From Chloroflexota bacterium (GTDB lineage Bacteria; Chloroflexota; Limnocylindria; Limnocylindrales; CSP1-4), in assembly GCA_003158875.1 (NCBI GenBank), contig PMLK01000089.1, forward strand, positions 79,724 to 116,356: a stretch of 36,633 bases of DNA. The letters are read 5' to 3'. The position numbers and the translations under genes are program-made. Positions 23,997 through 32,464 of this stretch are shown here, one piece after another. The first letter of the stretch is position 1, and every line of letters starts with the position of its first letter. Under the pieces are notes generated by a model, which saw only the letters and a program-made list of their open reading frames with translations, did no database searches and was not told the DNA's origin.

Positions 23997-26032
23997 CGGC
24001 CTCTAACCTCGGCGGGGGTTGCGTCGTCAGGCGCCGCCACGCCAACCGGCGCCACTGCACCGCCCTCCGCCTCTCCGTTGGCCGCGTCTCCGGTGGCGGC
24101 GTCTGAAGGCGCCGCACTCGTTCCGCTGCGCCGGGCCAGATATTCGGGGATCGTGATCATCGGCGGCCGCTCATGATCGGCCAGCTCGATGACCTCGAGA
24201 CTCAGCTTGCCGCCACCCGAGCGCGGCAGCTTCATCGTCGAGCCCAACTCGGCGAACAGGCGGGTCTTGCGCTTCTGTTCGAGTCGCTTGACCACGGCCT
24301 GGATGATGACGAAGCTCATCCGTGAGAGGCCTTCGAGGTCCTGGTTGCGATGGATCCGGCGTTCCAGGTCTACCTGACCCAGGCCCTCCAATCCAACCTG
24401 CTCGGAGACGTCGATGAGGTGGCCTATCTCGACGGCGTAGCTGGTGAAGAACGGAATCGCTTCGAGCAAGGTCCGGCGTCCCGCGTACTCACCTGCCAGC
24501 GGCTGGATCAAGCCCGACAGCTCCGGGTAGAAGAGGTTGATCAGGGGTCGGGCCACGAGTTCCGTAACTCTGCCGCCGCCGCCTTCCTTGAGCACGCCGC
24601 CTTCTACGATCGGTCGACGGTAGTAGCCCTTGACGTACTGAATGCGCTCCTCGGCGATCAGCGGCCCCACGGTCCCGTAGACCATACGCGGATGCCAGTT
24701 TCGGACGTCCGTATCGCACCAGACGACGATGTCGCCGCTGGTCTCGTACAGGCTCTTCCACAGGGCCTCGCCCTTGCCGCGAAAGCTGCCCAGACCGGGG
24801 AGCACCTTCGAGTGAGTCGCCACTCGCACGCCTTCGGCGGCCGCGATCTCGCACGTGGCGTCGTCTGAGTCGGAGTCCATGACCAGTATCTCGTTGACAA
24901 GGGGATGTCGCTCCATCAAGTCCCGCCGAGCGCGCCGCACGATTGCCCCGATCGTCTCGGCCTCGTTCAGCGTCGGCAGAACGAGACTGACGGTCAGCCC
25001 GGCCTGCTCCTTGAGCCTGACAAGGCGGTCGAGATCCGCGAATTCGCGATGATGGAAGTTAGACTCGCCGAACCACCGTTCCACCCGCAGCGGAACCTCG
25101 CGCATGTCGTTGGCGGCTCGCTCGGCCGCGGCGAGTGTCTCCGCGGTGCTGGCCAGCTGGGCGAACGTCGCCTCGCCGATGGGCGTGCCCGTCTTGACGA
25201 CGATCACCGTCCTGGCGGATTGAGTCGCGATGGCCTCGGGTAGCGCCCCGAACAGGAATCCCCCCGCGCCGTCGGCCGAGGTTCCGGAGGGCGGAGCAGA
25301 CGCGCCCATGATCACGACGTCCGTCGTGTTTGCGACCCGCAGAATCTCGTTGCGGACGTTGGCCGCCTCGGAGACCACCTTCTCGATGTCGCCCTCGGCG
25401 TGCTGGCGAATGAAGTGCGAGAGAGCCCGTTCTGTCTGACCGCGAATCGCATCCGTGACGCCGGTCGGCATCAGGTGGAGGACCTTGATCCTGGCTCCGT
25501 TCTGGCGAGCCAGAGCGTCGGCGAAACGCAAGGCAAGTTCGGCGTGCGGGCCACCTCGAACCGGGACCAGGATGCTCTGGACTTCCGACGGGCCGCCTTG
25601 CTTGACGACGGCGATGTCGCAAGGTGAGTCGCGGACGACCTCGTCGATGGTGGAGCTGAACACGGGTGCTTCGGCCCCGGGCTTTGGCTGTGTCGGCTTG
25701 CCGCCCCAGCCGAACACGATCAAGTCCGCATCCAGCTCCGTGGCCGCTTCCAGGACACCCTCCGCCGCGCGGCGTCCGATGCGGACGATCGGGTGAATCG
25801 TGGTGCCGTCCGGTGCGAAGTCCAGGACACGCTGCAGCAGCCGGCGAGCCTGACGGGCGCGCGTGGCTCCGTCGGAGAGCGGCGTTCCCTCGGGCACCTC
25901 CACGATACCCAGCACGGTCAGGATGCCGTCCTTGCGGTCCATCAACGCTGCCCCGACCCGAACCAGCTCCTCGGCCGTATCTGGATTCGCAACCGGAATC
26001 AGGACTCGGGACGGCAATGCCTTGCGAATCAT
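23993..26032 (-). CDS. gpgS: USP-USP-glucosyl-3-phosphoglycerate synthase fusion
   Basis: A 679-residue fusion. Two universal stress protein domains (about 8-145 and 150-282; second-domain run VVIMGASAPPSGTSADGAGG near the nucleotide loop) precede a GT81 glycosyltransferase domain (about 345-585). GpgS transfers glucose from an NDP-glucose to 3-phosphoglycerate, giving glucosyl-3-phosphoglycerate, a precursor of glucosylglycerate and of actinobacterial methylglucose polysaccharides. The match to mycobacterial GpgS is strong: LVLPTLNEAETIG, GKGEALWKSL, the DXD motif D440-T-D442, GGGRVTELVARPL, QPLAGEYA, YAVEIGHLIDV and H561 in the HRN run. The USP ATP loops look degenerate. The Ala/Gly-rich tail is disordered. 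Overlaps by ATGA at both ends couple it to a second glycosyltransferase and to glycerate kinase. No phosphatase gene is nearby. Confidence 0.93.
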   Translation of the reverse strand: MIRKALPSRVLIPVANPDTAEELVRVGAALMDRKDGILTVLGIVEVPEGTPLSDGATRARQARRLLQRVLDFAPDGTTIHPIVRIGRRAAEGVLEAATELDADLIVFGWGGKPTQPKPGAEAPVFSSTIDEVVRDSPCDIAVVKQGGPSEVQSILVPVRGGPHAELALRFADALARQNGARIKVLHLMPTGVTDAIRGQTERALSHFIRQHAEGDIEKVVSEAANVRNEILRVANTTDVVIMGASAPPSGTSADGAGGFLFGALPEAIATQSARTVIVVKTGTPIGEATFAQLASTAETLAAAERAANDMREVPLRVERWFGESNFHHREFADLDRLVRLKEQAGLTVSLVLPTLNEAETIGAIVRRARRDLMERHPLVNEILVMDSDSDDATCEIAAAEGVRVATHSKVLPGLGSFRGKGEALWKSLYETSGDIVVWCDTDVRNWHPRMVYGTVGPLIAEERIQYVKGYYRRPIVEGGVLKEGGGGRVTELVARPLINLFYPELSGLIQPLAGEYAGRRTLLEAIPFFTSYAVEIGHLIDVSEQVGLEGLGQVDLERRIHRNQDLEGLSRMSFVIIQAVVKRLEQKRKTRLFAELGSTMKLPRSGGGKLSLEVIELADHERPPMITIPEYLARRSGTSAAPSDAATGDAANGEAEGGAVAPVGVAAPDDATPAEVRGR

Positions 26033-27474
26033 CGCCCCGACTCCGCGGAAGCGTCCGGAACCATGGTTTGGGCAGCGGCTCGGGCAGCGGCGGCCTCGCG
26101 CCAGCGGTCGACAAGATACGGCTTGAGCAGCTCGAATTCGCGAGCCTGGCGCTCGACCCTCTCCTCAGCTTGCTCGCTCGAGAGCCGGCGATTCTCGATG
26201 ATGAACCGACCGACTCGGCCGAAGTAGATCGGGACGAATGCCGCCACGAGGCGTTCGAGCGGGAGCTCCCCGAAGCTCGCCGAAAGCATCAGGTCGTAGA
26301 CGACGCGAACCCACAGGTCGTCCGGGAAGTGGAAATCGGCCACGGCGTCGGACAGGTCGTCAGTCGAGGGGAGACCGCCGTGTCCGGCTGAGCCCTCGCC
26401 CGATTCGGCGTCCATACCGAGTTTGTTTGCCGCCGCCTCAGCCATCCGCCCGGCGTCCCTGGCAAGCGCCACGATGCATTCGAAGTTGTCGGGCCGGAGC
26501 ATCTGCTGCCACGTGTCGGCCAGGGTCAGCGAGCCGGCGTGGAACTGGGCCAGCAACCGCAGCGTGTTTACCTCGAGCGGGCTCGGGTCGACGAAGCGCT
26601 CGAAGCCGTAGGCGGGGACGTCGTGACTGCCCGTGATGTCCAGCCACCGGTCGGCGTTGTCGCCGGCCATGGAAATCATCGTTCCCACGACCTGGCGGAA
26701 CATCGGCCCCAGATCCGACCCGGGGTCCTTGGGGTCGTGGATCTTGGCTCCGAGTCGCGTCTGGCAGACGGCAAATCCGCCGGTCAGGGCCGTCGTCGTC
26801 ATCCAGATGTCGATCCCGAAACGCGAGACGTCCTCGGTCCAGGTCTTCTGCGACAGGTAGTGACGGATCAGGTCGCCGCTGACGCCAAAGTCGCCGCCGA
26901 TCGGCTGGCGAATGCGATGACCGTAGAGCGCCCGAGTTACCGGATAGGTGACGGTGTTCGTGATCGTGCCGTCGTACTTGTACCTGGAGTAGAGCGGCGC
27001 CACGAAGTCGTAGCCGCCTTTGATGACCGGGCCGGCCAGCAGTTCGATCCACTCCGGCACGATCGACCTCAAGTCCGAGTCCACGATGACGAGCGCCTCG
27101 ACCTCGAGCGCAGCCGCCATCTCGAACAACGTTCTAAGGGCCGCACCTTTGCCGCCGACGCCGTCAACCTCGGGGTAGGTGAGGCTAACCCGCTGCAAGC
27201 GGTTCGTCGGCCTGACCAGGAGTATCTGCTCGACGTAGCCGGGCGGCTCAGTCTCTACAACTACGCGTTGCGTACCGTCCGGCGATCCGGCATCGGCATT
27301 GACCAGAACGGGCCGCAGATCGGGGAAGTACTGGACCAGGCCGGCCTGAGCCGCCCGAACCACGTGGCCGATCGTCGCCGCGTTCCGATAGCTCGGAATG
27401 CCGACCATGATGTCGGCGCTGCCGAGCCGGGCTACCTCATCCTTGATCGCTTGCGTGAGCGGGCTGGATGGCAT
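26029..27474 (-). CDS. Glycosyltransferase resembling mannosylglycerate/glucosylglycerate synthase
   Basis: GT-A glycosyltransferase of 481 residues, first gene of the operon. Visible parts: MVGIPSYRNAATIG at the N-terminus, GGKGAALRTLF (K109), the metal motif D132-S-D134 in VIVDSDLRSIVPEW, then YKYDGTITNTVTYPVTRALYG and QPIGGDFGVSGDL (190-202). Next comes FGIDIWMTTTALTGG and a helical C-terminal region of about 170 residues. The order and spacing recall Rhodothermus mannosylglycerate synthase (QPLGGE, WGID) and glucosylglycerate synthases, which act on glycerate directly. That comparison is from memory. With GpgS next door, substrates could be glycerate or glucosylglycerate. ATG start with TACGGT six bases upstream; ATGA overlap downstream. 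Confidence 0.85.
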   Translation of the reverse strand: MPSSPLTQAIKDEVARLGSADIMVGIPSYRNAATIGHVVRAAQAGLVQYFPDLRPVLVNADAGSPDGTQRVVVETEPPGYVEQILLVRPTNRLQRVSLTYPEVDGVGGKGAALRTLFEMAAALEVEALVIVDSDLRSIVPEWIELLAGPVIKGGYDFVAPLYSRYKYDGTITNTVTYPVTRALYGHRIRQPIGGDFGVSGDLIRHYLSQKTWTEDVSRFGIDIWMTTTALTGGFAVCQTRLGAKIHDPKDPGSDLGPMFRQVVGTMISMAGDNADRWLDITGSHDVPAYGFERFVDPSPLEVNTLRLLAQFHAGSLTLADTWQQMLRPDNFECIVALARDAGRMAEAAANKLGMDAESGEGSAGHGGLPSTDDLSDAVADFHFPDDLWVRVVYDLMLSASFGELPLERLVAAFVPIYFGRVGRFIIENRRLSSEQAEERVERQAREFELLKPYLVDRWREAAAARAAAQTMVPDASAESGR

Positions 27475-27480
27475 ATGGCC

Positions 27481-27486
27481 ACCGTA
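27481..27486 (-). promoter_or_regulatory. -10 element TACGGT for leaderless glycosyltransferase operon mRNA
   Basis: On the minus strand TACGGT, six bases (GGCCAT), then the ATG at 27474. This would drive the four-gene glycerate glycoside operon. The TTGACT at 27497-27502 is too close to be its -35. Confidence 0.5.
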
Positions 27487-27547
27487 CCACGTTGACAGTC
27501 AAGCGATCCGCCGCTCGTCGGGATGCCCCGCGCTGGGAGCCGCGCGA

Positions 27548-29029
27548 CTAAGGGCAGGTATTCGCCGGTTTCGACTTGCCGGAGTAGAGGCTGTCCGTAC
27601 CGAACAGCTTGATCGATTCGGTTGCCACCATCGAAACGTTCAGGCAGATCGAGGCCTTGCCTGAGATGGACCTCGGGATGGTGGTCGTGTATGGCGGACC
27701 GAGGACGATGTTGGTGAAGTTGTTGGCGGGAACCTGCTCGGCGATAGCGATGTAGTCCGCCACCATGCTCGGCACGAACGGATGCGTGGGATCTGTCGAG
27801 CCCACGTCCACGCTCGATCCAACCCGGGCGATGATGTTATCCAACTGGAAGATCTCGCCCGGCGAGGACATCTTCTTGAGAAGAGCGAGCATGACCTGCT
27901 GCTGGCGGGCGGCTCGCTTGTAGTCATTGCCGCCACCATGGCGCGAGCGGGCATACGCCAGGGCATAGGCGCCGTTTAGGTGCTGCTGGCCAGCGTTAAT
28001 GTATACGCCGTAGTCCCTCATGTTGAGCCAGTCGTAAGTTGGGTCGCTGACGGCCTGGGCGTTGATGTCGATGCCACCAATGGTGTCGACCATCTGCACG
28101 AAGCCCTGGAGGTTCATGACCGCCCAGTAGTCGATGTGGACGCCGATCAGGAACTGGACCTCATTGAGGAGGCTGATGTACGGGCTGTCGGGCGAGCCCT
28201 TGATGTGGCCGCTCCGCAGGTAGTTGGGCATGTAAGTGATCCAGTCCGAGGCCTTGTCCTTGCCGCCCCAGTAGAACGGGAAGGCCGCGATCTCGCGCGG
28301 CAGGCTGACCATCTGAACCGTATTCGACTTCGGATCGTACGAGACCACCATGATGGAGTCGTAGGAGCGAGTGTCGCGGGTAGAGGCGGAGTCCACTCCG
28401 GTGAATAGCATTGTGACTCGGCCGTCCGTCGTCGACGTCGGGGACGCTGCCGGCGTGTTGGAGGCTGCCACCACATCCTCCGGCGTCGCTGTCGGGACCG
28501 GTGTTGCCAGATCGCCAGCGATGAGATCGTTGTTGGTGTTGAACACGTTGGAGGTGGCGGTGTAGGTAGTCGCCAGGACCATGCTCGCGAAGCCGTGAGT
28601 GGCGACGATTACAGCGACCAGGGCCACCAGAACGACGCGATTGAGCTGGCGCCACTTCGGGTCGCGGTGGCCTGTTATGTAGGCGTGAGCGACCGCTATG
28701 AGCCGCCACAGGCCGAACAGCACCACGATGACGATTGCGCCGAGGCAGAACGCGGGGTCAGCGAACCGGGCGCCGAACACGACCGGGCCCTGGCGCATGG
28801 CATAGGCGACGATGCCGATGACGATCAGCGTAGGTGCGAGGAAGATCGCGGCCAAGCGACGGTTGCCGGCGTAGAACTGGCCGAGTCCGGGCCAGAGGAA
28901 GGACAATAGGGCGCCTAGAGACGGCGACTTACCCTCCTTCGTGACGAGGGCTCGAAGGGAAGTCATGAGATTCGGCTTGCCTTTGTCGGGGGCCGACGAG
29001 TCTTTAGTATCCAAAGTGTTTGAGACCAT
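27548..29029 (-). CDS. LCP (LytR-CpsA-Psr) family protein with N-terminal membrane domain
   Basis: LCP enzymes attach glycopolymers to the cell wall or glycan lipids. This one has 493 residues. The N-terminal part holds several hydrophobic helices, beginning with LGALLSFLWPGLGQFYAGN, a TM2/DUF5683-like pair of helices that is unusual in front of LCP domains. A Thr/Ser/Pro linker leads to the LCP core (from about residue 205). The core contains RSYDSIMVVSYDPKS, VQMVSLPREIAAFP, a long middle part and GQQHLNGAYALAYARSRHGG with the conserved Arg pairs, then DYKRAARQQQVMLAL. Start: ATG with GAGGG six bases upstream. Likely handles surface polysaccharide; the neighbouring glycosyltransferase operon is transcribed separately. 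Confidence 0.9.
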   Translation of the reverse strand: MVSNTLDTKDSSAPDKGKPNLMTSLRALVTKEGKSPSLGALLSFLWPGLGQFYAGNRRLAAIFLAPTLIVIGIVAYAMRQGPVVFGARFADPAFCLGAIVIVVLFGLWRLIAVAHAYITGHRDPKWRQLNRVVLVALVAVIVATHGFASMVLATTYTATSNVFNTNNDLIAGDLATPVPTATPEDVVAASNTPAASPTSTTDGRVTMLFTGVDSASTRDTRSYDSIMVVSYDPKSNTVQMVSLPREIAAFPFYWGGKDKASDWITYMPNYLRSGHIKGSPDSPYISLLNEVQFLIGVHIDYWAVMNLQGFVQMVDTIGGIDINAQAVSDPTYDWLNMRDYGVYINAGQQHLNGAYALAYARSRHGGGNDYKRAARQQQVMLALLKKMSSPGEIFQLDNIIARVGSSVDVGSTDPTHPFVPSMVADYIAIAEQVPANNFTNIVLGPPYTTTIPRSISGKASICLNVSMVATESIKLFGTDSLYSGKSKPANTCP

Positions 29030-29453
29030 ACCACACCCTCTGCAGTCAACGCCGGATGACGCTGTTGTCGTACACGCTTGATTCGCTCGTTACGTTGCGC
29101 TGCTACCTCATCTGGATCGACATTATCGACCACTCATGGCTGCGGACCCCGGGCTGGACCTGCTGTCGGCCGCCTTGGAGGCCAGTTCCACCAGGCCCAA
29201 GCCTCGCCACGCGGTATGAAACTGTTGATCGGCGGTCAGTTCTGCGGTGCGGTCGATGCCGTCATCCTCTCGGATCGGATCTGGCCGTTGTAACGGGCCA
29301 GCACCGGCCCGCCCCTCCGGGCCGACTCCACGATAGTATCCCGAACCAAAGCGAAGCCGCGATCGTAGCGTTGCGTCGCCAGTCCTCTGGGGCAGGCGTG
29401 GAAACCGGAGTGGAGACCGGTGCCGGCTTACGACCGTGGCGGGCATGGGGCGC
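29030..29453. other. Long intergenic stretch
   Basis: A stretch of 424 bases between the TPR gene end and the LCP gene start, both on the minus strand. I see no gene with family features. A TACTAT near 29335-29340 (minus strand) could be a -10, and CGGCCCG/CGGGCCG near 29310-29330 could form a short stem without a T run. A TTGACT lies just before the LCP Shine-Dalgarno, but no -10 stands at the right distance. Confidence 0.4.
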
Positions 29454-30998
29454 TCAGTTGCCTCGAATGCGGCCGAACAGGCCACGCTTCCGCGGCGCCG
29501 ACTCGGCCGGTGCGGTGGACTCCGCGGGTGCGGTGGACTCGGCGGGTGCGGTGGACTCGGCGGGTGCGGTGGACTCCGCGAGTGCCGTGGCTGCCTGTTC
29601 GATGGTTTCCGCTTCGGTCCCTGGCTCCGCGCCCGCGGTCAACTCCGACACGGCCGCCGCATTCGGAGCCGCTGCGGACGACTCGTCTCCGGCGAGAACT
29701 TGGGCCAGAGCTTCCCTCAGGGCTTGAGCCTCGGCCTCTTCCTCCGACGGCTCGCTGCCGCTGCCGCGGGTGTCGGTGTCGGCGGCTTCGGTAGTGTCGT
29801 TCTGCTCGTCCTCGATCGGGTGTTCAGATTCGGGGCTCGCGACGGGGCTCGCGACGGGGCTCGCGACGGGGCTCGCGACGGGGCTGGTGTCTTCGTCGAG
29901 GTCGTCGCCGACGATGTACGTCGGACGAGATTCGACGTGCTGCCGCGGCGCCCGCCGCAATGCCGTGGAGGCGACCGCTTCAGCGGCCTCGAACGAGTCG
30001 TCGTCAAGCTCCGGAATGCGCTCTGGAATAAGTTCCCGATTAGGTTCCGTGGGGCTCCACCCGGCGGCGCCAAGTTCGCCCGCCTCTCGCTCCGCGGCCT
30101 CGAGATCGAGCGTCTCGTTCATGAGAGCCAGTCGCAGGGCCACGCTATCGTCGGGAGCGGTCGCGTCCACGGCTCCCAGCAATTCTGCCTGGCGGTCCAG
30201 CTCGCGTTCCGCGCGGGCGGCGGCGGATGCGGCCTCGGCGACCGCGATCTCAGCATCGTCGACGGAATCTACGGCTTCGACCGCGGCGGCCATCTCCGCC
30301 TCCGCGAACTCATCTGGGCCGGTCGCGGTGAGTTCTGCCGGCTCGAAATAGCGCCGCCCGATCGGCATGGCGTGGTGCGGTTCGTGGCGTGCTCGAACGG
30401 GTTCGCGGGCAGCAGCCGCTGCTGCCGCTGCCGCCGCTGCCAGTCGACCGGCCTTGCGGCGTTCGCGGAGTGGCTCGGCCGGAAGGGGCGTCTGATCGGA
30501 CCGCGATTTCGATGCTTCCTTGGCGCGACTCTTTGGCGCGGCGGTTTCACGCTGTGGTCCCGTGAGCTGGTCCCCGTCAGCAGGTTCTGCCGCGCCGCCG
30601 GCCTTCTTGCCCGGTCGGCTGCCGGTCTGTTTGGCCGATCTCGGGGCGGGCTCGACCCGATCTCCGGCAACCGGCGTTCGCCGCCGACTCATGGCATCCA
30701 GTTGTTCGGCGCCCGCGATCGGCAGGTCGTTCGACTTCGCCGCTGCGCCTTTGCCCTTGTTCGAGACGGTGTCGAGGACGCGCCGCGCCGCGATGCTCTC
30801 GCCGTCGATAGCCAGAGCGCGGTCGGCGAAGTCGCGGGCGGCCTTCTCGTCGCCGCGTTCGAGTGCGATTCGCGCTAATCCGGACATCGCTATGGCGTTC
30901 GACGGATCGAGATCTATTAGCTGCCAGTAGGTTCGCTCCGCCTGGTCGAGCAAGCCGTCTGCCAGCGCTTTGTCGGCCTGCAATAAGAGTTCAAACAC
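29454..30998 (-). CDS. TPR-domain protein with long disordered, repeat-rich C-terminus
   Basis: A 514-residue protein. The first 75 residues form two tetratricopeptide-like helix pairs (LLDQAERTYWQLIDLDPSNA, then MSGLARIALERGDEKAARDF). The remaining 430 residues are low-complexity, rich in Ala, Glu, Pro, Ser and Thr, and probably disordered. They include four tandem SPVA units (from the 12-base repeat at 29832-29885) and four AESTAP units (from the 18-base repeat at 29509-29580). The last residues are basic (RKRGLFGRIRGN), like a membrane- or nucleic-acid-binding tail. GTG start 20 bases after the CCA-adding enzyme gene, so probably the last gene of the HNH-cca operon. A scaffold role is inferred from the layout only. 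Confidence 0.72.
   Translation of the reverse strand: MFELLLQADKALADGLLDQAERTYWQLIDLDPSNAIAMSGLARIALERGDEKAARDFADRALAIDGESIAARRVLDTVSNKGKGAAAKSNDLPIAGAEQLDAMSRRRTPVAGDRVEPAPRSAKQTGSRPGKKAGGAAEPADGDQLTGPQRETAAPKSRAKEASKSRSDQTPLPAEPLRERRKAGRLAAAAAAAAAAAREPVRARHEPHHAMPIGRRYFEPAELTATGPDEFAEAEMAAAVEAVDSVDDAEIAVAEAASAAARAERELDRQAELLGAVDATAPDDSVALRLALMNETLDLEAAEREAGELGAAGWSPTEPNRELIPERIPELDDDSFEAAEAVASTALRRAPRQHVESRPTYIVGDDLDEDTSPVASPVASPVASPVASPESEHPIEDEQNDTTEAADTDTRGSGSEPSEEEAEAQALREALAQVLAGDESSAAAPNAAAVSELTAGAEPGTEAETIEQAATALAESTAPAESTAPAESTAPAESTAPAESAPRKRGLFGRIRGN
29509..29580. repeat. Tandem repeat, 18-bp unit x 4
   Basis: Four copies of GGTGCGGTGGACTCSGCG inside the TPR protein gene, differing only at the C/G position marked S. 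The unit is in frame and encodes the Ala-Glu-Ser-Thr-Ala-Pro repeat on the minus strand, so copy-number change would not shift the frame. Confidence 0.9.
29832..29885. repeat. Tandem repeat, 12-bp unit x 4.5
   Basis: Four identical copies of GGGGCTCGCGAC plus half a unit, in frame within the TPR protein gene, encoding Ser-Pro-Val-Ala on the minus strand. The perfect identity of the copies points to recent expansion. Confidence 0.92.
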
Positions 30999-31018
30999 CA
31001 GGTCGCCTCGCGCGGGGG

Positions 31019-32464
31019 CTATCGATCGCGATTCTCCACCAACTGGAGCTCGAGGATTCGCTCTCTGGCGAGATCGAGCAGAACTGGCTTGACGTTCAGC
31101 GCCGGCTCCGAGACAACGCGTTCGGTCAGGTAGTCGAGAATGCTACCCAGGATGGGACCTCGAGGCAGGCCAAGGTCCACCATGAGGTCGTTGCCGTCGA
31201 CCTCGAGCTGGCCGCGGCCCAGGACGAAGCCACTCGCGAGTTCCGTCCGGATGCGCGCCGCGAGTTCCGGCAGCCCGCCCGTTTCCGGCGGTTGACCGCT
31301 GCCCTTGTTGTCCGCGGCTCGAAGAGCCAGCAGGTCCTCGACGCCGTCTGGAGTGACTTTACGGACGAAGCGGCGAACGGCGGCATCACTCCAGCCCGCA
31401 CCGTAATTGAACATGTGGAGTCGTACCAGGTGGGCGACACTCTCCTGGAACTCGCGAGGGGCGTGGAGTTCCGACAGGTATTTCGCGGCCATCGCTGCGC
31501 CGATGGCTTCGTGGCCGTGGAACGGACCGTCGGAGATCGTGTCCGGCTTGCCGACGTCGTGGAGCAGTGCGGCAAGTCGAACGACCGGCCGATTCGGGGT
31601 GGCGTCGACGGTGCGGATGGTGTGATCCCATAGATCCTCGCCGGCGATCTTGTTCTGGGGGATGCCGCGCTGGCGATCCAGATCGGGGGCGATCACCGCC
31701 AGAAGCCCCGTTTCGGCCATCAGCCGGAGCCCGATCGAGGGCCGTTCGGCGGCGAGAAGCTTGAGCAGCTCGGAGCAAATTCTCTCGCCCGACAGATGTG
31801 CGGCCAGTGGAGCGTTGCGGGCGATCGAGGCCAGCGTCTCAGATTCCACGTCGAACTGAAGCGTCGCGGCCAGCCGGACGGCCCGAATCATTCGCAGGGC
31901 GTCCTCGTTGAAGCGTCGATCCGGATCGCCGACGGCACGCAGCAGATGCCGCTCCAGATCGCCCCGGCCGTCGTGAGGGTCAACCAGGCGCGCGTCGTTG
32001 GGGACGCTCGCAACCCCCGGCACGCCGCCCGAAACGGCCCCCCCCGAAACGCCTGAGGCGTCATTGACCGAGTGCGCGCCCCAGGCCATGGCGTTGACTG
32101 TGAAGTCGCGGCGCGCCAGATCCTCCTCGATCGACTGCCCGAACTCGATGGCGTCCGGGTGGCGGTGGTCAGAGTAAGTGGCGTCGCGGCGGAAGGTGGT
32201 GATCTCGTATTGGGTGCCGCGGTGTCTGACGACGACCGTACCGAACCGATTCTCGTAAAGAGACCTGGGGAAAATGGACTGGATACGGTCCGGACGCGCG
32301 TCCGTCGTCAGGTCCCAATCCGCGGGCGCGCGGCCCATCAAGGAGTCGCGCAGGCAGCCCCCGACTATGTACGCGGAATGGCCGGCTGCATTGAGGGCCG
32401 CGAGCAGATCCGCGACCGCTTCGGGGATGGCCGGTCTTCCGGGCGAGCCCGCCTCAGTGGCCAA
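31019..32464 (-). CDS. cca: CCA-adding tRNA nucleotidyltransferase with HD domain
   Basis: Builds or repairs the 3' CCA end of tRNAs, 481 residues. The head domain has GG at 35-36 (AYIVGGCLRDSLMGR) and the catalytic D49-W-D51. Next come the neck helices (EDALRMIRAVRLAATLQFDVE) and an HD phosphohydrolase domain (RLAALLHDVGKPDTI with HGHEAIGA). An unusual insertion of about 25 Gly/Ala/Val/Pro-rich residues (GVSGGAVSGGVPGVASV) lies just before LVDPHDGRGDL; its DNA includes eight C in a row (32038-32045). I chose the TTG at 32464 because similarity begins there and it overlaps the HNH gene stop. Upstream in-frame codons read through the HNH gene. Some local tRNA genes encode CCA, so a repair role is likely. 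Confidence 0.93.
   Translation of the reverse strand: MATEAGSPGRPAIPEAVADLLAALNAAGHSAYIVGGCLRDSLMGRAPADWDLTTDARPDRIQSIFPRSLYENRFGTVVVRHRGTQYEITTFRRDATYSDHRHPDAIEFGQSIEEDLARRDFTVNAMAWGAHSVNDASGVSGGAVSGGVPGVASVPNDARLVDPHDGRGDLERHLLRAVGDPDRRFNEDALRMIRAVRLAATLQFDVESETLASIARNAPLAAHLSGERICSELLKLLAAERPSIGLRLMAETGLLAVIAPDLDRQRGIPQNKIAGEDLWDHTIRTVDATPNRPVVRLAALLHDVGKPDTISDGPFHGHEAIGAAMAAKYLSELHAPREFQESVAHLVRLHMFNYGAGWSDAAVRRFVRKVTPDGVEDLLALRAADNKGSGQPPETGGLPELAARIRTELASGFVLGRGQLEVDGNDLMVDLGLPRGPILGSILDYLTERVVSEPALNVKPVLLDLARERILELQLVENRDR

Noticed and set aside
29436-30878. Long plus-strand open frame opposite the TPR gene
   Set aside because: Gly/Arg-rich shadow of the Ala/Glu/Pro-rich minus-strand gene; it crosses the repeats without a domain.
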